A stretch of DNA of 64,000 nt from Amycolatopsis marina (GTDB taxonomy: Bacteria > Actinomycetota > Actinomycetes > Mycobacteriales > Pseudonocardiaceae). Location of the stretch: the NCBI RefSeq assembly GCF_900111885.1, contig NZ_FOKG01000004.1, forward strand, positions 174,164 through 238,163, written 5' to 3'. Positions 9,501-17,164 of this stretch are shown piece after piece. Both the position numbers and the translations under genes were made by a program. A model generated the notes under the pieces. It saw nothing but the letters and a program-made list of their open reading frames with translations, was not told where the DNA came from and ran no database searches. Within the stretch, counting starts at the first letter, position 1. The number at the start of each line of letters is the position of its first letter.

Positions 9501-9519
9501 TTAGCCAAGCCTAACCAAA
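9501..9519. promoter_or_regulatory. Iron box upstream of the siderophore-binding lipoprotein
   Basis: TTAGCCAAGCCTAACCAAA matches the 19-bp iron-box consensus TTAGGTTAGGCTAACCTAA at 14 positions, with the right half-site CTAACC perfect. It lies 21 bp before the ATG, so the transport gene appears to have its own iron-repressed promoter rather than depending only on read-through from the biosynthetic operon. Confidence 0.75.
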
Positions 9520-9540
9520 CGGGTTATCCGGAGGAATGCC

Positions 9541-10545
9541 ATGCCCAGTTCGACACGCCCGCGCCGCATGTGGCGGACCGGCGTCGCAGCAGCCATGGCG
9601 GCCTGCTTCGCGCTCACCGCCTGCGGCGGGACCGAGGAGCCTGCCGAGCAGGCACCGGCCGGCGAAGGCGCCTTCCCCCGCCCCATCGAGCACGCGATGG
9701 GCGAGACCACCATCGAGGCCGAGCCGCAAACCGTCGCCGCGCTGGACTCCAGCTACGTCGACGCCGCGCTGGCACTGGAGACGAAGGTCGTCGCCTTCAC
9801 TCAGTTCCCGGTTTCGGGCGAGCAGTTGCCCGACTACCTGCCGGACAGCGACAAGCAGTTCGCCGCGGACGCCAAGGTGATCGGCGAGCTGGGCTCACCC
9901 GACGTCGAGCAGTTGTACGACATCCAGCCGGATCTGATCGTCTCCGCCAAGGTCCGCCACGAGCAGATCTACAACGAGCTGACCGGGGTCGCCCCGACGG
10001 TCTTCAGCGAGACCACGGGCGCCACCTGGAAGGACAACATCCGGCTGCTGGCGAAGGCGCTGGGCAAGGAAGAACTGGCCGAGCAGAAGATCGGCGAGTA
10101 CGAGGCCAGGGCCAAGGAGATCGGCGACAGCGTCCGCGAGAAGCTCGGCCGCGACGCGACGGTGTCGCTGGTCCGTTTCGTGGAGGGCGAGCCGACGGTG
10201 CGGCTCTACAGCAGCGCGTCCTACCCCGGCATCGTCTTGAACGACGCCGGACTGAAGCGCCCCGAGGGACAGCCGAACCCGCAGGACTCGATCGCGGCCG
10301 ACCTCAGCCAGGAGAACATCACCCAGCTGGACGCGGACCACGTTTTCGTCTCCACCTACGCCGATCCCCGTACCGAGGAGGAGGACCCCCGCGCGCAGTT
10401 CGAGAGCAACCCGCTCTGGGGCACGCTTGAGGGCGAGATCGCCAGTGTGAACGACACCACCTGGTTCACCTCGGTGAGTCTGCAGGGCGCGCACGCGATG
10501 CTGGACGACCTCGCCAAGCAGTTCGAGGTCGACCCCGCTCGCTGA
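9541..10545 (+). CDS. Iron-siderophore ABC transporter substrate-binding lipoprotein (FecB/FhuD family)
   Basis: This is a 334-aa periplasmic-type binding protein anchored as a lipoprotein: Arg-rich n-region, hydrophobic stretch, lipobox LTAC with acylated C28. The mature part has the two-lobe helical-backbone fold of class III binding proteins, with typical blocks VAALDSSYVDAALAL, IGELGSPDVEQLYDIQPDLIV and the ENITQLDADHVFV segment before the C-lobe. A GGAGGA ribosome site precedes the ATG. It should bind the ferric form of the siderophore made by the preceding operon, with which it shares iron control. No FecC/D permease or ATPase gene lies in the window, so it must rely on partners encoded elsewhere. 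Ligand identity is inferred. Confidence 0.88.
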   Translation: MPSSTRPRRMWRTGVAAAMAACFALTACGGTEEPAEQAPAGEGAFPRPIEHAMGETTIEAEPQTVAALDSSYVDAALALETKVVAFTQFPVSGEQLPDYLPDSDKQFAADAKVIGELGSPDVEQLYDIQPDLIVSAKVRHEQIYNELTGVAPTVFSETTGATWKDNIRLLAKALGKEELAEQKIGEYEARAKEIGDSVREKLGRDATVSLVRFVEGEPTVRLYSSASYPGIVLNDAGLKRPEGQPNPQDSIAADLSQENITQLDADHVFVSTYADPRTEEEDPRAQFESNPLWGTLEGEIASVNDTTWFTSVSLQGAHAMLDDLAKQFEVDPAR

Positions 10546-10562
10546 CTCGTTGACTCATGACC

Positions 10563-10601
10563 GATGGCCGGGTCGCGCACTCGCAGCGCGGCCCGGCCAT
10601 C
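10563..10601. terminator. Bidirectional hairpin terminator between convergent genes
   Basis: GATGGCCGGG pairs perfectly with CCCGGCCATC, with an inner CGCGC/GCGCG stem and a 7-nt loop. It sits between the stop codons of the binding-protein gene and the convergent acetyltransferase gene. No long U-tract is present on either side, as is usual for high-GC actinobacteria. Confidence 0.7.
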
Positions 10602-10605
10602 GTCA

Positions 10606-11340
10606 TCAGAGCGGGTGTTCCAGCCAGACGTTCGGCTCGACGTAGACGCCGACGTCCTGCGCGGTGGATGCCAGTACCGGAACGAGGCCGCCGTCCACCT
10701 CGTTCTCGCCGTCGGCGAGGGCCAAGCCGGTCCAGTCCCGCCACTGGGCCAGCGTTCCGGTGATGGTCATCGCGAAGGGCGCGATCTTCACCAGTCGCGC
10801 GCCGAGCCGTTCGTGAGTGCGCAGCCAGGGATCCCCGGGCAGGCCGTCCGCACGGCGCCAGGTGAGGTACTCGGCCATCGGCACCCGTGGATGATCCCGC
10901 TTTCCCGTCGGCCGCACCGGTACGACGAGTCGGCTCAGCCCCTGCTCCCGTGCGCACTCGCGCAGCGCGGTGAGCGCCGCGGCGGCCACGCCCTGACCAC
11001 GGCGAGCCCGCGCCACCTGCACGTCCAGTGCGCAGAGCGCGGTCGGCGCCCGTCCGTCCAGTGCATCCTGGACGGCCCAGAGGATCGCCCCGTCCCACCC
11101 GTGCTCCGGCAGTTCGGTCCTGTCCTCCGCCGGAAAGGCCAGCGGGATGCCGACGGCCCTGGCGACGGGCTCACCTTCGTCGAGCACAACGAGGAAGAAC
11201 TCCGGCCAGCGCCGGGCGAGGCGCCGGGCCCTGGTCAGATCGCCGATCGGGTCGTGCTGCATGAACTCGGCGCCGATGTCGCCCAGTGCCAATGCCGGTT
11301 CAAGCAGGTCGGGCCGGTTGGCCAGGTTGTGGATCACCAT
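10606..11340 (-). CDS. GNAT family N-acetyltransferase
   Basis: This is a 244-aa protein with a GNAT acetyl-CoA site: LDVQVARARRGQGVA (about 114-128) holds the R/Q-x-x-G-x-G/A pyrophosphate loop, followed by the helix AALTALRECAREQGL. The frame extends upstream but the ATG is preceded by a GAGGA ribosome site, and the upstream part is poorly coding. The substrate is unknown. It converges on the siderophore-binding gene across a shared terminator. Its first codons and 5' flank are partly repeated about 1.9 kb away, next to the hydrolase gene, bracketing the foreign-looking gene between them. Confidence 0.75.
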   Translation of the reverse strand: MVIHNLANRPDLLEPALALGDIGAEFMQHDPIGDLTRARRLARRWPEFFLVVLDEGEPVARAVGIPLAFPAEDRTELPEHGWDGAILWAVQDALDGRAPTALCALDVQVARARRGQGVAAAALTALRECAREQGLSRLVVPVRPTGKRDHPRVPMAEYLTWRRADGLPGDPWLRTHERLGARLVKIAPFAMTITGTLAQWRDWTGLALADGENEVDGGLVPVLASTAQDVGVYVEPNVWLEHPL

Positions 11341-11430
11341 CTCGCCATCCTCGCGATCCGGCCCCGCCGAGCGCAGCTGATTTGCCTCAGGGCTCCGCGG
11401 TGGTCGGTCACGGCCGGGTCGGCGAACACT
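11329..11430. repeat. Left copy of duplicated gene junction flanking the orphan 539-aa gene
   Basis: This stretch holds the true start of the acetyltransferase gene, its upstream spacer, and then a 40-bp copy of the 3' end of the downstream hydrolase gene (CCGGGTCGGCGAACAC and its left part). Read on the minus strand that copy encodes VFADPAVT like the real gene but with a 4-nt insertion and no stop at the right place. The partner copy is at 13219-13284. Similarity stops abruptly after GGCGAACAC. Confidence 0.7.
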
Positions 11431-11482
11431 CACGCAGAGAAACAAGCTGTCACCAAGAGTAGTAATGTGGCGACACAAAGGC

Positions 11483-11509
11483 GGGGAGCGGCCCAATGGG
11501 CGGCTCCCC
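11483..11509. promoter_or_regulatory. Strong hairpin in the 5' region of the orphan HEPN-motif gene
   Basis: GGGGAGC pairs with GCTCCCC, and the inner GCCC with GGGC around an AAT loop, giving an almost continuous 11-bp stem with one mismatch. It lies 44 bp before the GTG start. It could be a terminator protecting the inserted gene, or a leader structure controlling it. No U-run follows. Confidence 0.5.
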
Positions 11510-11553
11510 GTACCTAAGACTCTGCGCCTAGCGCTCTACAAGGATAGCACCTC

Positions 11554-13173
11554 GTGACACAACCCTCATCTTTGTCTTCGGCAAGCTTATCCAACGACCC
11601 ATACGCGAGCCACGTACTGGCGCGGCTCCTCGACTTTTTCCATGACACCACCCCCTGGCCACGCCGTCTCTGGGAGGTCAGCAGCGTTCTTGCTCTGGAA
11701 GAGGCCGCGGAGTGCGGCGACTGGACGCGAATGAGGGTGCTGTCGTCGGGGGCTGCATCCTGGTACATGCACGAACTCGAGCGCCAACTTGGACCTGACC
11801 GCGGCCTGGGCCACACGAAGCTGCGGAAGGAACTGACCGGTCTGCTGCGGTCGAAACTCCTGTCTGACAGCCGGGAGCGTCGTCGATTGATAGAGCTCTT
11901 GCCATCAATCAAGCAGGGTTACTTATCCAGATGGGCTGACAGCGTCGATTCGGCAAACCCTCCCTCGCCAGAACGCCTCGCACGCGCGCTCGCTACCTAC
12001 TTGCTCGATTGTGGCCACAGCACAGGACGCCTACACGGGTGGGCTCGCAAGCTCAGCATGAACGCCGACGCAACGTTGGTCGACCTGCTCGCAGGTGCCT
12101 GTCAGCTGGCAGAACAACGAGATCAGACCTTCGAAGTAATCGTGCCCTTCATGTCTGTTCCCGACCATGAGTCGTTGGCCTCGCACCTACCCGAGTGGCT
12201 CTCACCTCGCCAGACTGCCGCGTGGTTTGCGGAGCAAAATGTAGCTGATCCGCCACGACACAACGGCGCCTTCGTCTATCAATTCACCGTCAAGGATGCA
12301 GTGGCTGCAGCAAGGGCAGCCGGCGCTCTGGTTCGTCGCCTGGACGCCCGCCGCTCATATGCTCGGCGAGCGAAAAAACAGCTCACGGCCGTCGGACGGG
12401 TTTGGATTGCTGGCCAGCCGGGCTCACTACCACTCTCGCCACCTGATCGCGGAGTCAGTGTTCTGTCCCTGGTAAGTGAGAAGACGATGTACTCGGTAGA
12501 CCGGAACGACCGGCTCGATGAGGCACTAGAATTGGCGGCGCCCCTCAACACTGGCTCGGTGTCCACGGCGGCCGCAGGCGCCTGGGCCGCGATTGAATCC
12601 CTGCTGTACCACCCTGGCGACCAGATGGATGTCGAAGAGGGGCGAGCGGTGGTTGCCGACCGCCTTGCAGCAATCGTCGCATGCTCCTGGCCACGAGCAG
12701 AACTCACTGCATTGTCCTATCGTCACAAACCATCTGTTCCTGATGACGTCAGCCGACGCCTAGTAGCATGTAACAGCAACATGGAACGCAGCAGGGTAAT
12801 TGCTGACGCGCTAGTAGAGCACATTCCATTGCGACTGACCACACCGCACGAGAAGGCTGCTTCAAAACGCATGGAAGCAGTTCTCGTCGATCCATACAGA
12901 CAACTAGGCGACGTCAGCACCATTATCCGAGGCGTCTTTCGACGTCTGTACCGGCAACGCAATATCGTGGTTCACGGTGGAAACACCGCAGCGGTGGCTC
13001 TCGAGTCGGCCTTAAGAACGGCTGCGCCGTTGATCGGCGCTGGCTTGGACCGTCTTGTCCACGCCCAGCTGATCAACGGCGTGAGCCCACTGGTTCTAGC
13101 CGCACGTGCCGAAAATTCCCTCGCCTTGGTCGGGGATCCACTTGGACCCCATCCAACCTGCCTGCTTGAGTAA
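11554..13173 (+). CDS. Orphan 539-aa protein with C-terminal HEPN-type RNxxxH motif, possible defence or toxin gene
   Basis: I do not recognise the full-length protein. The GTG start follows an AAGGA ribosome site. No signal peptide or membrane segment is visible. The N-terminal half is helical and Arg/Leu-rich. Near the C-terminus, VFRRLYRQRNIVVHGG contains R469-N470-x3-H474, the R-x4-6-H catalytic motif of HEPN ribonucleases, preceded by helices around AWAAIESLLYHPGD (about 342-355) as expected for a HEPN four-helix bundle. Base composition is visibly less GC-rich than its neighbours, with codons such as ATA, AGA, TTA and CTA that are rare elsewhere here. It stands alone between two backbone genes and is flanked by duplicated junction sequence, which suggests acquisition by transfer. 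HEPN proteins often act as RNases in abortive infection or toxin systems; that role here is inference. Confidence 0.75.
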   Translation: MTQPSSLSSASLSNDPYASHVLARLLDFFHDTTPWPRRLWEVSSVLALEEAAECGDWTRMRVLSSGAASWYMHELERQLGPDRGLGHTKLRKELTGLLRSKLLSDSRERRRLIELLPSIKQGYLSRWADSVDSANPPSPERLARALATYLLDCGHSTGRLHGWARKLSMNADATLVDLLAGACQLAEQRDQTFEVIVPFMSVPDHESLASHLPEWLSPRQTAAWFAEQNVADPPRHNGAFVYQFTVKDAVAAARAAGALVRRLDARRSYARRAKKQLTAVGRVWIAGQPGSLPLSPPDRGVSVLSLVSEKTMYSVDRNDRLDEALELAAPLNTGSVSTAAAGAWAAIESLLYHPGDQMDVEEGRAVVADRLAAIVACSWPRAELTALSYRHKPSVPDDVSRRLVACNSNMERSRVIADALVEHIPLRLTTPHEKAASKRMEAVLVDPYRQLGDVSTIIRGVFRRLYRQRNIVVHGGNTAAVALESALRTAAPLIGAGLDRLVHAQLINGVSPLVLAARAENSLALVGDPLGPHPTCLLE

Positions 13174-13218
13174 AGCGACTCAAAAGACGGCCACGCAACT
13201 GAATCCTGCCAACCAGGC

Positions 13219-13284
13219 TGTGGATCATCACCATCTCGCCATCCCTCAGGGCTCCGCGGTGGTCACTGCCGGGTCGGCGAACAC
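13219..13284. repeat. Right copy of duplicated gene junction flanking the orphan gene
   Basis: The segment starts with a degenerate copy of the acetyltransferase gene start (on the minus strand MVMIHSLV, compared with MVIHNLAN in the intact gene), lacks about 35 bp of the spacer, and continues into the genuine 3' end of the hydrolase gene (VFADPAVTTAEP and stop). Together with 11329-11430 it forms an imperfect direct repeat around the inserted gene. Confidence 0.7.
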
Positions 13285-14034
13285 CCGGTCGACGAGGTCC
13301 ACGGCCAACTCCCACGCTCCCGGGAACAGCGCGAAGGCCAGCACCGTGAAGACAGGGAAGATCACGGCGTTCTCGACTCCCTTGCCGGTGCGGAACCGCA
13401 GGAAGCTCGGCGGGCGGATCTCGTACCACGTCTCCCCCGCGATGGGCACGGGGAAGAGAAAGGGACAGCCGGACTCCGTCAGCGCGTCACCGAGACAGTG
13501 GGTGATGCAGCCGACCGCGACGGCGATCCCGAGATAGCCCGACACCGCGTCCAGCTGGGCGAGCGGATTGGGACCCGCCTCGTACACCCACCAGACCACG
13601 GCAGCGCCACCGACCGGCAGCAGCCAGTCACCGAGTGCGTCCTCGGCGAGCAGGAGCCCGAGCAGTACCACTCCGGCCACCGCCCACGGCCCGCCCGCGG
13701 CTGTCCCCGCCGCGGTGAGAGCGCCGAGCGCGAGCGCGAACAGCACCGTGTGGGAGAGGTGCCGGTGGGTGCCCTTGCCGTTCTCGTCCCTCGGCCCCTT
13801 CGTGACCGAGTAGAGGGCGCCGGATGCCTTGCGCAGCAGCCAGGACACACCCCCGGTGAGCGGGCCGAGCAGTTTCGACGCACGGGCGCCGGGATGGTCG
13901 AGGTCGGGCAGCAGGGCGAAGCCCGCCGTGGTCGACGCGAACACCACCGCCTGCGGGATCGAGTCCACCCCGGTCAGCGGCGCGACCGCCAGTCCCGCGC
14001 ACCAGCCGGTCAGCGCGTGCGTTCGACCCATCAT
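13246..14034 (-). CDS. Membrane-bound metal-dependent hydrolase (YdjM / DUF457 family)
   Basis: This 262-aa integral membrane protein opens with MMGRTHALTGW, the conserved N-terminal His signature of the YdjM family. Further potential metal ligands are in LLPDLDHPGA (about 42-51), HRHLSHT (about 90-96) and GCITHCLGDALT (about 173-184). Four or five hydrophobic segments lie between them. The family is annotated as an inner-membrane metal-dependent hydrolase and is linked to the LexA regulon in E. coli; its substrate is not known. The 3' terminal 40 bp are duplicated on the far side of the orphan gene. ATG at either of the first two codons is possible. Confidence 0.82.
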   Translation of the reverse strand: MMGRTHALTGWCAGLAVAPLTGVDSIPQAVVFASTTAGFALLPDLDHPGARASKLLGPLTGGVSWLLRKASGALYSVTKGPRDENGKGTHRHLSHTVLFALALGALTAAGTAAGGPWAVAGVVLLGLLLAEDALGDWLLPVGGAAVVWWVYEAGPNPLAQLDAVSGYLGIAVAVGCITHCLGDALTESGCPFLFPVPIAGETWYEIRPPSFLRFRTGKGVENAVIFPVFTVLAFALFPGAWELAVDLVDRVFADPAVTTAEP

Positions 14035-14134
14035 CTGCTGTTTGCCTCCGAGCCCCAGATCCGTGCGGAGGCATCAGTCTCTCGGAGGGCACCGACAGTC
14101 CGGACTACTGACGCGCCGCCCTACGGCAACGTGA

Positions 14135-15223
14135 TCATGAAGACACCCGGGCGCGGGCGCCTGCTCTGACGTCGACGAAGCGGGTGCCGGTGACCAGGCC
14201 GCTCAATCCGCGGTGGTCGCCGGTACGCCAGACCAGCACCACGCTGACCACAGCCAGAACGGCGCCGGCGGCAGTCGCGTCGAGGAACACCAGGACGAAG
14301 AACCCACCGGTCCCGGTCAGGAACCGCACGAGGATGCGCAGGACGGAAGGTTTGCTTCCGCCTGGATCCACCGGCGCGAGCAGCACGACCCGCTGCCCGA
14401 ACGTGCCGCCGTCGCCGAACAGCGGCACCAGCAGCAGCAACAGGACCGCGGGCAGCAGGGTGCCGATCGCGGGGCTGGCGTTCCAGTCGAACGGCTTGCC
14501 GTAGCCGTAGATCCCGATCGTCCTGATGACCACCTGCGCGGTCCAGCCGAGCAGGGCGACGGACAGCAGGTCGAGCATCATCCCCAGCAACCGCCGCCAC
14601 GCGGTGACCGGTCGCGGTTCTTCGGGCTCCTCGGACACCGCCTGTGCCGGTAGCAGTCGCAGGACAGGTGCCATGACCACGCCGACCGCGGTGCCGACGC
14701 CGTTCGCCAGCAGGTCGTCCACGTCGAAGATCCGATAAGGACAACGGAACAGCCCCCACACGGCGGTGAACTGGGTCAGCTCGATCAGCAGTGATGCCAG
14801 TACACCCAGCGCGAGCACGGTCGGCACACCGCGTCGCAGCAGATGCCTGCCGAACATACCGAGCGGCACGAACAGCGCGACGTTGAACACGAACTGCTGC
14901 AACGCCGGGTTGTGCAGCAGCGCCGCGACGCCGGTACCCCGCTGCTCCCTGCGGATGTCCGTGACGAACTGCAACGGCCGCAACTGCGGTGTGCTCGTGG
15001 CGTGCTGCGCGCACCACTGCGCTGTCGTGTCGGGTACCGGGACGAGCGTGTAGGTCCACAGCGCCATGAGGTAGACGAGGAACGCGCCTGCGAGCACGGC
15101 GTGCCCGATCCCGAGTTCACCACGCCTCCGGTAGCTCCACGCCACATACGGCACGACGAGAAACACGGCGAGGACACCGCCGGCCAGGAAGGCGATCAAC
15201 GCCGAGGTCTGCAGGCTGCTCAC
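14135..15223 (-). CDS. VanZ-like membrane protein fused to a C-terminal RDD domain
   Basis: This is a 362-aa polytopic membrane protein. The N-terminal half (about 1-190) is VanZ-like: several hydrophobic helices with the VNVALFVPLG and DVDDLLANGVGTAVG blocks typical of that family. A short Glu/Pro linker (SEEPEEPRP, about 196-204) leads to an RDD domain (about 208-355) beginning with RRLLGMMLDLL, where the characteristic Arg and Asp are seen. VanZ confers low-level teicoplanin resistance in enterococci, but most actinobacterial VanZ-like proteins have no proven role. The GTG start lacks a convincing ribosome site. Confidence 0.8.
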   Translation of the reverse strand: MSSLQTSALIAFLAGGVLAVFLVVPYVAWSYRRRGELGIGHAVLAGAFLVYLMALWTYTLVPVPDTTAQWCAQHATSTPQLRPLQFVTDIRREQRGTGVAALLHNPALQQFVFNVALFVPLGMFGRHLLRRGVPTVLALGVLASLLIELTQFTAVWGLFRCPYRIFDVDDLLANGVGTAVGVVMAPVLRLLPAQAVSEEPEEPRPVTAWRRLLGMMLDLLSVALLGWTAQVVIRTIGIYGYGKPFDWNASPAIGTLLPAVLLLLLVPLFGDGGTFGQRVVLLAPVDPGGSKPSVLRILVRFLTGTGGFFVLVFLDATAAGAVLAVVSVVLVWRTGDHRGLSGLVTGTRFVDVRAGARARVSS

Positions 15224-15284
15224 CAGGCGACGCTAACCCGTCCGTCCCGGCGTCGCCGGGCGCAGACGCCCCCGGCGTCCGCAG

Positions 15285-15758
15285 CTAGCCCGAGTGCTCC
15301 GTGCGTTCCAGAAGTTCCTTCGCGCCCCGGATCTCCCGCTCGACATCGGATCGCAGCGTCCGCCGGAGGATCAGCTCCACCGGCAGGCCGACGATCGGAA
15401 GGAAACCGAACTCGATCGTCCGAGTCACGCGCGTCCCATCGCTGACCGGCCTGCACACGAAACTCGCGGCGAACGTGGACAGCCTGCGGGAGAGCCGGTT
15501 GTGCGGCGACGGCGCGTACTCCACGTCGACTCGCTCGCCGGGCGTGAGCCGCATCCGGGAGACGACCTTGGGCATCGGTCCTGGCAGTCCCGGCAGCCGG
15601 GAGCGGAACTTGAACTCGGTGACGTTGCCTTCGCGTCGCACCCAGTCGATTCGGCCCAGCTTGTCGTCCACCTCGGCGTAGCGCCGCGGGTTCAGCACCA
15701 GGGCCAGGAACTCGTCCGGTGAGCAACGCACTGTCTGCTCCACGCGTACTTGAACCAT
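15285..15758 (-). CDS. SRPBCC (START-like) family protein, leaderless
   Basis: This 157-aa protein has the SRPBCC/DUF2505-like ligand-binding fold: an amphipathic start VQVRVEQTVRCSPDEFLALV, a central strand set and the C-terminal long helix VELILRRTLRSDVEREIRGAKELL. The ATG is chosen because it is the first codon after a 22-bp spacer shared with the divergent tetR gene; the longer frame would run through that gene's start. There is no ribosome site, so translation is probably leaderless. Its start codon lies inside a perfect palindrome, so the TetR protein almost certainly controls it. The ligand is unknown. Confidence 0.78.
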   Translation of the reverse strand: MVQVRVEQTVRCSPDEFLALVLNPRRYAEVDDKLGRIDWVRREGNVTEFKFRSRLPGLPGPMPKVVSRMRLTPGERVDVEYAPSPHNRLSRRLSTFAASFVCRPVSDGTRVTRTIEFGFLPIVGLPVELILRRTLRSDVEREIRGAKELLERTEHSG

Positions 15759-15784
15759 AGTAAGAGAGTACTCTCTTACTATGG
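15755..15784. promoter_or_regulatory. Perfect 30-bp palindrome spanning both divergent start codons (TetR operator)
   Basis: The left arm CCATAGTAAGAGAGT and right arm ACTCTCTTACTATGG are exact reverse complements with no spacer. The central 22 bp fill the whole intergenic gap, and the outermost CCAT/ATGG are the start codons of the two genes. This is a symmetrical operator for the adjacent TetR protein that can repress both genes at once; the -10 elements must lie within or beside it. Confidence 0.85.
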
Positions 15785-16395
15785 CGAGAACCACTCCCGG
15801 AGTGACCAGGGAACGCATCCTCGACGAGGCCGTCCGGCTCTTCTCGACGCGCGGTTACGACGCGACCTCCGTGGTGGACATCCAGGTGGCGTGCGGCCTC
15901 TCGCCCGGTTCCGGCGCGCTCTACAAGCACTTCCCTTCCAAACAGGCGCTGCTCGAACACGCGGTCAAACGGAACCTGGAGACGATGGCGAGCAGGCACG
16001 CCGACGCCGTCGCCGAACTTCCGGAGGATCCACGCGAAGCGCTCCGGCTGCTCGCGGACGTCGTCTGGTCGGTGATGGAGCGGGAGCGCGAGCTGATTCG
16101 GATCATGATTCGCGAGTTCTCCGGCTTCCCACAGCTGTTCGAGCAGATGTGGCAGGGCGTGCTCGCGCACGTGTACAGCGTTTGCGCGGACTGGATCAGG
16201 GCGCTGCGTGACCGGGGACAGACGAGCGTCACCGACCCAGAAGCGACCGCGGCGGTGCTACTCGCTTCGCTGACCTACTACCCGATCCTCGACACCCTCA
16301 TCGGGCACACTCCCGGCGATCTGGAAGCGCCGCGCTTTCTGGCCGCCTGGCTCGACCACGCGGCCGGCACCCTCGGCCTGCCCGCCGAGCCCTGA
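15781..16395 (+). CDS. TetR family transcriptional regulator (autoregulated, divergent from SRPBCC gene)
   Basis: This is a 204-aa TetR-type repressor. The N-terminal HTH (about 8-58) reads RERILDEAVRLFSTRGYDAT, then a recognition helix in GLSPGSGALYKHFPSK. The C-terminal ligand domain is helical with AAVLLASLTYYPILDTL. Its ATG is the right edge of a perfect palindrome and no ribosome site exists, so the mRNA is likely leaderless. Divergent arrangement and a shared operator predict autoregulation and control of the START-like gene. The inducer is unknown; the SRPBCC partner suggests a hydrophobic small molecule. Confidence 0.88.
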   Translation: MARTTPGVTRERILDEAVRLFSTRGYDATSVVDIQVACGLSPGSGALYKHFPSKQALLEHAVKRNLETMASRHADAVAELPEDPREALRLLADVVWSVMERERELIRIMIREFSGFPQLFEQMWQGVLAHVYSVCADWIRALRDRGQTSVTDPEATAAVLLASLTYYPILDTLIGHTPGDLEAPRFLAAWLDHAAGTLGLPAEP

Positions 16396-16408
16396 CGAGC
16401 GGACGTCA

Positions 16409-16876
16409 TCACATCTTCGTGCTGCGCCCGAAGAACACGCCGAGCGCGAGCATGCCGACCGCGAGGCCGAGGTGCAGCCAGTTGTCGGCGGTGTTGACCG
16501 GCAGGAAGTTCGCCGCCGAGCCGGGCCGCACGATCAGTCCGTAGATGCCGAGCACCAGGTATGCCAGCCCGCCGCCGAGCAGGAACGCCCGCGCGCCCGT
16601 GGCGGCGCGGGCAAGCGTCAGCCCCACGACCCCGAACGCCAGGTGCACCAGGTTGTGCAGTACGGACACGGCGAAGACGCCGAACAGCATCGCCCCGCTC
16701 CCGTGCCCGGCGAAGGCCAGCAAGTCGTATCCGGAGGTGGCACCGGGCACGAATCCGAGCAATCCCAACAGCAGGAAGATCACGGCCACCGCGGCCGCGA
16801 CGACCTGCACGGGCGCGCGACCGGTGTAGTGGGCGACGTCGTGCGGTGCCATCGGCTGATCCTGGGGACGGGACAT
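16409..16876 (-). CDS. DUF4383 membrane protein
   Basis: This 155-aa protein has four hydrophobic segments (about 23-47, 58-80, 87-112 and 130-150). It carries the family block VLHNLVHLAFGVVGL and the C-terminal NTADNWLHLGLAVGM, both characteristic of DUF4383. It lies in the membrane; the function is unknown. It converges on the tetR gene with a 13-bp gap. An internal ATG at codon 9 is an alternative start, but the upstream GAGAGGG supports the first. Confidence 0.8.
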   Translation of the reverse strand: MSRPQDQPMAPHDVAHYTGRAPVQVVAAAVAVIFLLLGLLGFVPGATSGYDLLAFAGHGSGAMLFGVFAVSVLHNLVHLAFGVVGLTLARAATGARAFLLGGGLAYLVLGIYGLIVRPGSAANFLPVNTADNWLHLGLAVGMLALGVFFGRSTKM

Positions 16877-17095
16877 GCTGACGCCCTCTCTGATGTCTCT
16901 CCGTGTTCACCGCCTCACGCGGAAGCAGTATGTCCAGTGTGGATCCAGGGCCAAGCCTGCGCCAACTTGCGAGGGAAAATCTCACTGTCCGCGCTCCGGC
17001 AACTACGGCACTCCACCTCCTCCCTTCCTGTCCTCACCCGCGCGGGTCAGGGTGAGCTTCGCCGCGTTGACCACCCACCACAGCGGACACATACT

Positions 17096-17111
17096 TCGAA
17101 CAGATGTTCGG
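17096..17111. promoter_or_regulatory. SOS box (LexA operator) of dnaE2
   Basis: TCGAACAGATGTTCGG matches the actinobacterial LexA consensus TCGAAC-N4-GTTCGA at 11 of 12 defined positions. It lies 53 bp before the dnaE2 start and predicts DNA-damage induction. The rest of the roughly 290-bp upstream gap shows no other gene or clear structure. Confidence 0.85.
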
Positions 17112-17164
17112 AGCATCGACGCTGGCTTCCCCACGGCGGCAGGATCAATGTGGAGAGAAGTGCG

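Noticed and set aside
11329..13284. Insertion sequence carrying the orphan gene
   Set aside because: No transposase and no terminal inverted repeats; the flanking duplications are gene-derived and of unequal length.
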